DNA of 64,000 nucleotides from Halolamina sediminis (GTDB lineage Archaea > Halobacteriota > Halobacteria > Halobacteriales > Haloferacaceae). The DNA lies in assembly GCF_001282785.1 (NCBI RefSeq), contig NZ_CVUA01000001.1, forward strand, positions 1,426,001 through 1,490,000. The letters are read 5' to 3'. The position numbers and the translations under genes are program-made. The notes under the pieces were generated by a model, which was not told the DNA's origin, ran no database searches, and saw nothing but the letters and a program-made list of their open reading frames with translations. This document shows, one piece after another, positions 51,133 to 58,106 of the stretch (position 1 is its first letter; each line of letters opens with the position of its first letter).

Positions 51133-51783
51133 GTGCGGTACGTCCACGTCCAGTTCCGGTTCCCGCCGGAGTTTCGACACCCGATGCACGCCTACCTCGA
51201 CGAGGGTGAGGGCTGGCGCTCGGAGCTCCTGACCTGGCGACGGCTGCCCGACAGGACGTTAGTGACGCTGTTTCGCGTGACCGCCCCGCGGGAGCCGTAC
51301 CTCGATCGGCTGCGGGCGATCGACCCGATCGATCGGTTCGAGACGGCGCCCGGCGACGACGGGTTCTACCTCAAGGCCCACGAGCGACTCGGCGGGCCGC
51401 TGGAGTCGTTCCTCGCCGCGTTCACTGACACGGATTTCCTCTCGGTGCCGCCGGTCGTCTATCGGTCGGGCGGGCGGCTCTCCTTCGGCGTCGTCGGGCC
51501 GCCGGGCCAGCTTCGCGGGGCGCTCGAGTCGGTTCCGGACCCGATCGACGCCGATATCGATCGCCTCGGGCCCTACGCCGGCGGGCGCCGACTCGCTGGC
51601 GTCGACCTGACCGACCGCCAGCGAGAGGCCCTGCGGGCCGCTCGGCGGGTCGGGTACTACGACGTGCCGCGAACGGGTGCGGTCGCGGACGTGGCCGCCG
51701 AACTCGACTGTTCGTCGTCGACCGCGGGCGCCCACCTACGGAAGGCGGAAGCGGCGTTGGTGGACGCGTTTCTGGCGGAGTGA
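51133..51783 (+). CDS. HTH-10 (bat-type) regulator beside the P450
   Basis: Transcription regulator, 216 aa, paralogous to the gene at 31557-32219. The N-terminal domain starts (M)RYVHVQFRFPPEFRHP, matching MKYVRLRVAF of the paralog. The C-terminal HTH shows LTDRQREALRAARRVGYYDVP and SSSTAGAHLRKAEAALV. I choose the GTG at 51133 over the GTG at 51091 because the latter would place the start inside the palindrome and because an AT-rich ttcaaaact (51096-51104) lies ~31 bases before 51133. Predicted local regulator of the P450. Confidence 0.82.
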   Translation: MRYVHVQFRFPPEFRHPMHAYLDEGEGWRSELLTWRRLPDRTLVTLFRVTAPREPYLDRLRAIDPIDRFETAPGDDGFYLKAHERLGGPLESFLAAFTDTDFLSVPPVVYRSGGRLSFGVVGPPGQLRGALESVPDPIDADIDRLGPYAGGRRLAGVDLTDRQREALRAARRVGYYDVPRTGAVADVAAELDCSSSTAGAHLRKAEAALVDAFLAE

Positions 51784-51797
51784 GTCGCTCCGACCGA

Positions 51798-52577
51798 TCA
51801 CTTCGGCGGCCGAAGCCGGTAGTAGCGGCGATTGAGGTCGTACATGTACCCCTCGCGCATCGTCTTCAGCACCGCGTAGCTGACCGCCGCCGCGACTGGG
51901 GGAAGGATGAAGGTGAGATCGAACAGCAGCGGCGGCGACATCGGCACGAGGTTTTTCGCGGAGTACACCGCTATCGTGAACGCGAACACGGTGCCCCCGA
52001 CGCCAATCGCCGCCCAGAACGGCTGCTCGACCGGCCGGCGGGCGCTGCCCTTGTTGAGGAACGGCACCATCGAGATCGCGCCGACGATCACCACGTTCGC
52101 GAGCACGCCGTAGGTCTTGTCGCTCACGACTTTTTCGCCCCCGAGGACGGTGAGCTCGGGGTTCAGCGGCCCGAGCTTCAGGAGGCCGAACGACCAGTAG
52201 AGGTACCAGTCCGGCAGGATGATCGCCGGCGTCACACTCCGGTTCGCGGGGTTGCCGATGTGGGGTGGGAGCGTCGCCGCCAGCAGCAGCAGCATGCCCA
52301 CGAAGAAGCTCGTCAGCGCGAGGTTCCGGATCAGCTCGTGGGGCCACGTCGGGAACGCGAGTACGTCGCGCTCCACGTAAGTGGACTCCTCACGCAGGTC
52401 CTGATCCTCGCGGCGGGCTCGCTCGAAGTACTCGTACGTGAGGCGGGGGAGGCCGACCCGTCGACGCTTGCGCTCGCTCCAGGTCGGCGTGTCGTCGTCC
52501 GGCGGGACGACGTTCGTCCCCGCGCCGTCGGTTCGTGGCTCGTCGTCGGTCCGTTCGTCCGGTGTGTTCTCTGGCAT
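51798..52577 (-). CDS. Cytochrome b C-terminal-domain protein (PetD/subunit IV-like)
   Basis: 259 aa, with an acidic hydrophilic N-terminal ~80 residues and four predicted TM segments afterwards. The quinol-site PEWY motif of cytochrome b occurs as PDWYLYW (near residue 122). It matches the C-terminal half (subunit IV) of cytochrome b6/bc complexes. Neither the N-terminal heme-binding half nor a Rieske protein is next to it, so the partner is elsewhere or missing. Start ATG at 52577. Convergent with the HTH-10 gene (14-base gap). Confidence 0.85.
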   Translation of the reverse strand: MPENTPDERTDDEPRTDGAGTNVVPPDDDTPTWSERKRRRVGLPRLTYEYFERARREDQDLREESTYVERDVLAFPTWPHELIRNLALTSFFVGMLLLLAATLPPHIGNPANRSVTPAIILPDWYLYWSFGLLKLGPLNPELTVLGGEKVVSDKTYGVLANVVIVGAISMVPFLNKGSARRPVEQPFWAAIGVGGTVFAFTIAVYSAKNLVPMSPPLLFDLTFILPPVAAAVSYAVLKTMREGYMYDLNRRYYRLRPPK

Positions 52578-52885
52578 CGCTGTGGGGGGTGGAACGGTTC
52601 GAACGCCGTCGCTCGACGGCGTCGGGCAGTGCGTTTAGCGTAGACCGTCGGCGGGTGGAGGGCCGAACGGGTTCCTGCTGTGATTTCTCGCGTTGAGTGC
52701 GTACGAGTGGGGGGACCGTAAGCGCTCGCAGGAACGATTTCCTGTTCAGAAAATTATGTTTGGTGGGAGTGAACGCACGGACCTATCAGAACGAGGGGCG
52801 TCGGAACCCCTCGTCACCCGGGCCCGGCCGTCGCCCTGAAGCGGTTCCAGAATACTGATTGTCACCGAGACTGGATATCGAGGCT
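52578..52885. other. 308-bp divergent intergenic region with a hairpin
   Basis: Region between two divergently transcribed genes. It has an 8-bp perfect inverted repeat with 8-base loop, ACGAGGGG-cgtcggaa-CCCCTCGT, at 52791-52814, ~72 bases before the zinc-ribbon HTH start; an AT-rich aaaattatgttt at about 52750-52761; and gaatactg near 52850-52857, ~32 bases before that start, the best TATA candidate. No gene seen. Confidence 0.55.
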
Positions 52886-53755
52886 ATGGCGCTCGAACGC
52901 CGGCCCTCGGACGAGGCGGAGAACGTGTTCGGCCTCCTCGCGAACGAGGTCCGGATCGAGATCCTCCGGGCGCTCTGGGCGGCCGCACCCGACCCCCTCG
53001 CGTTCTCCGAGCTTCGGGACCGTGTCGGCGTCGAGGACTCCGGGACGTTCAACTACCACCTGAACCAGTTGCAGCCGGCGTTCGTGACCAAAGACGGCGG
53101 CTACCGGCTGAGCTACGCCGGTCGGCAGGCGGTCGGGAGCATGGTCTCCGGGCAGTTCGACGCGGCGGACGCCGGCGATCTCGGTCCCGTCCCGGCCGGT
53201 GACTGCATGCACTGCGGCGAGACCACCGAGGCGACGTACGACGACGGGTTCTTCGTCGTCGACTGTCCGGCGTGTGAACAGCTGGTCGTCAAGATGTCGA
53301 CGCCGCCGGTCCTCGTCGCGTCGACGGAGCCCGAGCGGCTCCCGTCGGTGGTGAGCAAGCACGTCCTGACGCGGACCGAACGCCTGAGCCGGGGGTTCTG
53401 TACGCTCTGTGGCGGCCGAGTGGACGCCTCACTCACCATCGATTCCGACGAGGAGTCAGTGACCTATCGGTCGGAGCTCGACGTTCGGTTCGAGTGTCGC
53501 GAGTGCGGTTCCGAACCGCGGCTGAACGTCGCGGCGGTGCTGTTGGAGGACCCCGCAGTCGTCTCGTTCCTCCACGATTCGGGCATCGATCTTCAAGAGA
53601 CGTACGTGTGGGAGCTCCAGTCGCTACTGGACCCCGAGGCGGCCGTCGTCGGCCGCGAGCCGCTCGAACTCCGGCTGACGTTCGAGATCGACGGTGCGGC
53701 GCTCACGGTCGTCGTCGACGAGTCGGCAAGCGTCGTCGAGTACGAACGTGTCTGA
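52886..53755 (+). CDS. ArsR-type HTH regulator with zinc-ribbon C-terminus (paralog of the 34200 gene)
   Basis: 289 aa. Winged helix (residues ~10-95: [20 protein letters not shown]... and [14 protein letters not shown]) followed by Cys pairs CMHCG, CPACE, CTLCG and CRECG, probably zinc-binding. The sequence follows the same order as the gene at 34200-35084. I choose ATG 52886 over the TTG at 52859 because the HTH domain begins after [16 protein letters not shown]. Regulon unknown. Confidence 0.83.
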   Translation: MALERRPSDEAENVFGLLANEVRIEILRALWAAAPDPLAFSELRDRVGVEDSGTFNYHLNQLQPAFVTKDGGYRLSYAGRQAVGSMVSGQFDAADAGDLGPVPAGDCMHCGETTEATYDDGFFVVDCPACEQLVVKMSTPPVLVASTEPERLPSVVSKHVLTRTERLSRGFCTLCGGRVDASLTIDSDEESVTYRSELDVRFECRECGSEPRLNVAAVLLEDPAVVSFLHDSGIDLQETYVWELQSLLDPEAAVVGREPLELRLTFEIDGAALTVVVDESASVVEYERV

Positions 53756-53781
53756 AGGGGGAGCGTCGGCGGCTCAGCGGC

Positions 53782-54861
53782 TCAGTCCTCGAAGACGAAC
53801 GTGCCGTCTTCTTGCACGACCTCGCCGTCGACCTCGATGCGGGAGTCCTCGCTCATGTCGACGATCATGTCCATGTGGACCGCGCTGTCGTTGCGTTCGC
53901 GGTCGTCGGGGACGGTCCACTCGTAGGCGCGGCCGATCGCCATGTGGACGGTGTCGCCCATCTTCTCGTCGAACAGCATGTTGTAGGTGAACTGGTCGAT
54001 GTCGCGGTTCATCCCGATCCCGAGCTCGCCGAGGTAGCGCGCGCCCTCGTCGGTGTCAAGCATCTCCGTCAGCACGTCCTCGTTCTTCTCGGCGGCGTGG
54101 TCGACGACCTCCCCGTCCTCGAAGGTGAGTCGGACGCCCTCGACCTCGCGACCCTGTGCCATCAGCGGCTTGTCGAACAGGACCTCCCCTTCGACGCTGT
54201 CCTTGACTGGGGCGGTGTACACCTCGCCGCCGGGCATGTTCTTCTCGCCGTAGTCGTTCTGAGGGAGCATCCCGTCGACGCGCATCGTCACGTCGGTCGT
54301 GTCGCCGGAGACGATCCGGACCTCGCTCGCGTCGTCGAGGATCTCCACCATCTGGGCCTGGAACGCACGTTGGGCCTCCCAGTCTTTGTCGATGGCCGAC
54401 CAGACGAACTCCTCGTAGGCCGGCGTCGACATCTCCGCGTCCTGTGCGTTGCCCGGCGCGGGGAACGCGGTCGTGACCCACCGGGTGTCCATCCGCGCCT
54501 CCTGAACGGGCTTGTTGGCCGCGGCGAACGCCGCGTTCGTCTCCGGATCGATGTCGCCGGTCTCGTGGGTGTTGGTCGCGCCGCCGACGTTGATCATCAC
54601 GTCGGTCTCCTCGGTCATCGCGAGCACGTGCTCCGAGAGCTCGACGTCGTCGGGGTCGATCGCCCGCCGGTACGCCCTGCTCGCGCGCTGGCTGACCAGC
54701 CGGGTCGACGCGTTCGCGCCGACCTCGCCCAGCTTCTCGGCGACGGCGACCAGCAGCTCCTCGGCCACCGGCGGCCCGCTGACGGCGACGTTCTCGCCGG
54801 CAGAAACGTCGGTGCAGTGGTCGACGAGGATCTCCGCGTGTCGCTGGATACGGTCGTCCAT
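53782..54861 (-). CDS. M29 family aminopeptidase
   Basis: Thermophilic-type leucyl aminopeptidase (family M29), 359 aa. The metal ligands are in MGDTVHMAIGRAYE and NDSAVHMDMIVDM, and the N-terminal segment GENVAVSGPPVAEELLVAVAE fits. It removes N-terminal residues from peptides in the cytoplasm. Start ATG 54861 begins MDDRIQRHAEILVDH; a longer frame is unsupported. Convergent with the zinc-ribbon HTH gene (26-base gap). Confidence 0.9.
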   Translation of the reverse strand: MDDRIQRHAEILVDHCTDVSAGENVAVSGPPVAEELLVAVAEKLGEVGANASTRLVSQRASRAYRRAIDPDDVELSEHVLAMTEETDVMINVGGATNTHETGDIDPETNAAFAAANKPVQEARMDTRWVTTAFPAPGNAQDAEMSTPAYEEFVWSAIDKDWEAQRAFQAQMVEILDDASEVRIVSGDTTDVTMRVDGMLPQNDYGEKNMPGGEVYTAPVKDSVEGEVLFDKPLMAQGREVEGVRLTFEDGEVVDHAAEKNEDVLTEMLDTDEGARYLGELGIGMNRDIDQFTYNMLFDEKMGDTVHMAIGRAYEWTVPDDRERNDSAVHMDMIVDMSEDSRIEVDGEVVQEDGTFVFED

Positions 54862-55025
54862 GAGGGATCGCTGGGTGGCGAGGGACCTAAAAGATGTCAG
54901 AACTACGTTCGGTACCGCGGTCAACGATTAGACGACACTCGGAGGGGTGTCGGCGGCAGTCGACAAGCGGCGGAGGGGGTCGCCGTTCCGAACCGTTCTC
55001 GTCCCTCGACGGCGACGCCGGGGCG

Positions 55026-55205
55026 TTAGGCCCGGAACTCCCCGTGTTTCAGGCCGAGGAAGAACGCGACGATCGAGAAGACGATCATCGACGGCAGGAC
55101 CATCATGAACACCGTCGAAGGGGTCATCATCGACGTGAGCGCGACCGTCGCGACCGCGACGATCACGACGAGCGGCGCCACCGAACGCGTGAAGTCGAAC
55201 TCCAT
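55026..55205 (-). CDS. Small membrane protein, 59 aa
   Basis: MEFDFTRSVAPLVVIVAVAT, then ALTSMMTPSTVFMMVLPSMI and VFSIVAFFLGLKHGEFRA give two closely spaced hydrophobic segments and a hydrophilic end. This layout is common among conserved small haloarchaeal membrane proteins, but no function is known. ATG at 55205. Monocistronic; the 164 bases upstream of the next gene (M29) hold nothing else. Confidence 0.7.
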   Translation of the reverse strand: MEFDFTRSVAPLVVIVAVATVALTSMMTPSTVFMMVLPSMIVFSIVAFFLGLKHGEFRA

Positions 55206-55341
55206 ACGGGTCGTTGTGGCTCGACAGACAAATCGGTTGAGAAAGCGGAGGCGGCCGCCGTCGAAAGCGCCGGGGAGTACCAGCGTCCACGTTTCGGCCC
55301 GTGACTGTTTTCGCTTGCCGCGTCCCCGGCCCACGGCGGGC

Positions 55342-56892
55342 TCACATCTGTTGGGCTCGCGACCGGATCTCGGCGTCGAACCCACGCATGAACTCGTCGA
55401 CGGTGTTGCCCATGAGCATCACCGGCAGCCCCTCGTCGACGAGGCGGTCCAACAGCCTCGAAGGCTCCGTGTCGAACCCCAACTCGGTCACGTCACACGC
55501 CGTCTCCGCGGCGAACACCGAACTATCGCGGCCCATCACGTAGCCGGCGTCGATGACGTCATTTGCGGCGAGGTGATCGAAGTACGAGACGAAGGATGCG
55601 GTTCGGCCCCGTCGATCCGGCCGCAAGAAGAGAAACGGCGTGATTCGATCGGAGTCCGGAAGCGCCTGTCTGACCGCCTCAGTGCTCTCGACGTCGTTTA
55701 CTTCCGCGGCGTTGAACACGCGACCGCCAGGGACTGCGGTCCAACTCGGCTGGATCTGTGAGAGGTAGGAGTCGATCTCCGGGTCCGCTAAGGGTGGTTC
55801 GTCGACGGCTTCGAGGGTGTCGTTGACCGCGTGAACGGTCTCGGCCCCAAGGAGCCCCTCGTGTCGCTCGGGGACGTCGACTTGCTCGATCGTACTCCCG
55901 GTCGCGGTAACCTCCGCCTCCAAGTACTCGTAGATGACCGGGTGTTGCTCCCCGCAGACGACGTGGGTGTCTTCCGGGATCGACTTCGCGAACGACCGGG
56001 CGATCTCGGCGCGGCTCTCCCCGAGCGTGTCCTGGTGGTCACGGCGGACGTTCGCGAGGACGACCACGTGTGGGTCGAGGAACTTCTCGTTGATCAAGCG
56101 GGTCGTGTACTCGGTGATCCCCTGGTTCTCGAAAACCGCGACGTCGTCGGGTCTGTGTCTCGCGAGCTTGGGGACGTACTCCTGGAAGACGGAGATGTTC
56201 TCGTACAGCGTCGTCCGCGGTCCTTGGCGGTTCAGCGGAATCGCCGTCCCGTTGTGGATGAGGTGTGGTTGGTTCCCGGTGATCTTCGCCAGCGTGTCGT
56301 AGCCGCGGCGGACGAACACGTCGTTGAGCCGGCGGGTGGTCGAGGACTTCCCCCGGATACCGGAGACGACGATCCGGGTGTCGATCTCGCCGATCGTCCG
56401 ACGGTGTTTGAACCCACGAACGGGTAGTGTCACCAACGACCTCAGCGCCGGGCGAAGGGAGGTCGATCCGACGGTGAACGGCGAGGCGTGTTCGCCGTCC
56501 TCGGCGACGAGATAGCTCGTCGTCGTTGTCCCGGCGTACGTACAGAACGTTTCCGCGGCGGCTTCGGCGTCGGCTCGAGTCTCGTAGACGCCCGCCGACC
56601 GCACAAGCACGTCGCCGTCGTCCGCCAGCAGCCATCGATAGCCCTCGTCCGCCCCAACCGTCCGGTACTGGGCGGTGGTGACGATCTCCGCGGCCCGTCG
56701 GCCGCCGAACCTGCGCTTAGGCTCGTTCTGGATCATCGAGGCCGCCGCACGAACGTGATCGATGGCCGACTGTGCCGCCTTGGAGGACTCGAAACTGCGC
56801 GGCGCGTGGCGCAACTCCAGTTCGCGGCCCCGAAGCCGCCAGTGCCAGCCGTCGTCGTCGGTGTACACCTCGAAGCTGGGCTCTAACCTCAT
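55342..56892 (-). CDS. capB: Poly-gamma-glutamate synthase CapB/PgsB with two YegP-like repeats
   Basis: 516 aa, the ATP-dependent amide ligase that polymerises glutamate. The first ~140 residues contain two ~45-residue YegP/DUF1508-like repeats (SFEVYTDDDGWHWRLRG..., YRTVGADEGYRWLLADDGD...), not part of bacterial CapB. The Mur-ligase-type ATP site is GIRGKSSTTRRLNDV (residues ~174-188), followed by ITGNQPHLIHNG and VANVRRDHQDTLGESRAEIA. It overlaps capC by ATGA (56889-56892) and is last of the operon. Sampled GC (about 62% in a capC line) is lower than in housekeeping neighbours. Confidence 0.9.
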   Translation of the reverse strand: MRLEPSFEVYTDDDGWHWRLRGRELELRHAPRSFESSKAAQSAIDHVRAAASMIQNEPKRRFGGRRAAEIVTTAQYRTVGADEGYRWLLADDGDVLVRSAGVYETRADAEAAAETFCTYAGTTTTSYLVAEDGEHASPFTVGSTSLRPALRSLVTLPVRGFKHRRTIGEIDTRIVVSGIRGKSSTTRRLNDVFVRRGYDTLAKITGNQPHLIHNGTAIPLNRQGPRTTLYENISVFQEYVPKLARHRPDDVAVFENQGITEYTTRLINEKFLDPHVVVLANVRRDHQDTLGESRAEIARSFAKSIPEDTHVVCGEQHPVIYEYLEAEVTATGSTIEQVDVPERHEGLLGAETVHAVNDTLEAVDEPPLADPEIDSYLSQIQPSWTAVPGGRVFNAAEVNDVESTEAVRQALPDSDRITPFLFLRPDRRGRTASFVSYFDHLAANDVIDAGYVMGRDSSVFAAETACDVTELGFDTEPSRLLDRLVDEGLPVMLMGNTVDEFMRGFDAEIRSRAQQM

Positions 56893-58106
56893 GAGTTCGT
56901 CTCCCTCCGGTGAGAGTGTGCACCCGACTCGGCGCCGTCCGTACTTTCAGAGACGTTCAGTATCGAGCGGTCGTTGATCGCGGCCTCGTCCGGTTTGAGG
57001 TGTGCAGTCCGTTCGACGATGGCAAAGCAGATCGCCACGATCGTGACGCCGACGATCGCCTCCGGCGCGCCGAACTGCCGGGGGAACCCCCTCGGCAGCA
57101 CTGCTCCGGTAATACGCGCCAGACAGAGCAACAGGACGAAGGCACCGAACTGCAGCGGCACGAACTGCCACCGGCTGGACGGCTGTGTAACGTGGGCGTT
57201 GTAGGCGTTGACGCCGGCGAGGATACCGACGAAGTACGCCGACAGCCCACGGCTGATCTCGAACTCGATGGACAGTGGCACCGCAGCCACGATGCCGAAC
57301 GCCGCGCCGAGGCCGACGAGAACCCGCCCGTACAGCAGCGTCGAGTAGTGAACCGCCTGTATCGCGACGTAGGACAGGATCAGGAGACAGACGTACAGGT
57401 AGACGAGCCGTCGGTCGGCCAGTGAGTAGATCCCGAGCAGCGCGACGGAGACGACCCCGATCCGTACGTCGTACCGTTCCCTGACCCGCTCCGACAGCAG
57501 CATCCCGATGGCGAACAGCAGCACGGTCACCAGCCGAGGCAGGATAACGGGCGACAGCCGATCGGACACCGCGATCCCCTTCCAAGTCGCGACATCTGCG
57601 GTGCGGGAGTACAGCGTCGGCGGCGTACCCGTCGCCAGTACCGGCGCGAACTCCGCTGAGACGAGATACCACCCCAACCCGAACAGACAGACGAACAACA
57701 CACACGCGGTGACGAGGTCCCAGCGTCGCGTTTCGGGGTCCAGTTGGTGGTAGTTGTACGCCGCGAGACCCGGCAGGATGCTCCCGACGAACACCACCGT
57801 CTGGAACACGTTCTCGACCATTACGCCGAGAGTCAGCAGGATCGTTACGGGTACGAGGCTCCCGATGAGGATGGCCGCGAGGAGTTCGTCACGACCGTAA
57901 ATGAGGGTCCGGTCTTTGAGCAGGCGGAGCCCAATGTAGGCGAGAGCGGCGCTCAATGCGTAGATCGGCAGCATCACGAAGTTCTTCAGTGTGTACACGG
58001 CGAGTACCGGGATCGCGATGGTCCCGCCGAGGCGGTAGCCGTACACCTGTGTCAACCCCGCGACCGCGAGCAGCCCGAACGCGGTGACCGTGACGGCGAC
58101 GATCAT
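56889..58106 (-). CDS. capC: Poly-gamma-glutamate membrane protein CapC/PgsC, duplicated
   Basis: 405 aa, about ten or more TM segments. Bacterial PgsC is near 150 aa; here two PgsC-like units are seen. The first has YGRDELLAAILIGSLVPVTI and VGSILPGLAAYNYHQLDP; the second has YGRVLVGLGAAFGIVAAVPL and YFVGILAGVNAYNAHV, both matching the PgsC phrase YGRRKFAAMLI plus VPGLIAN. The last ~40 residues are hydrophilic and Ser/His-rich. It overlaps capA by ATGA at 58103-58106; start ATG 58106 chosen because the upstream in-frame part is within capA. Role: the synthase/export channel with CapB and CapA. Confidence 0.85.
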   Translation of the reverse strand: MIVAVTVTAFGLLAVAGLTQVYGYRLGGTIAIPVLAVYTLKNFVMLPIYALSAALAYIGLRLLKDRTLIYGRDELLAAILIGSLVPVTILLTLGVMVENVFQTVVFVGSILPGLAAYNYHQLDPETRRWDLVTACVLFVCLFGLGWYLVSAEFAPVLATGTPPTLYSRTADVATWKGIAVSDRLSPVILPRLVTVLLFAIGMLLSERVRERYDVRIGVVSVALLGIYSLADRRLVYLYVCLLILSYVAIQAVHYSTLLYGRVLVGLGAAFGIVAAVPLSIEFEISRGLSAYFVGILAGVNAYNAHVTQPSSRWQFVPLQFGAFVLLLCLARITGAVLPRGFPRQFGAPEAIVGVTIVAICFAIVERTAHLKPDEAAINDRSILNVSESTDGAESGAHSHRRETNS

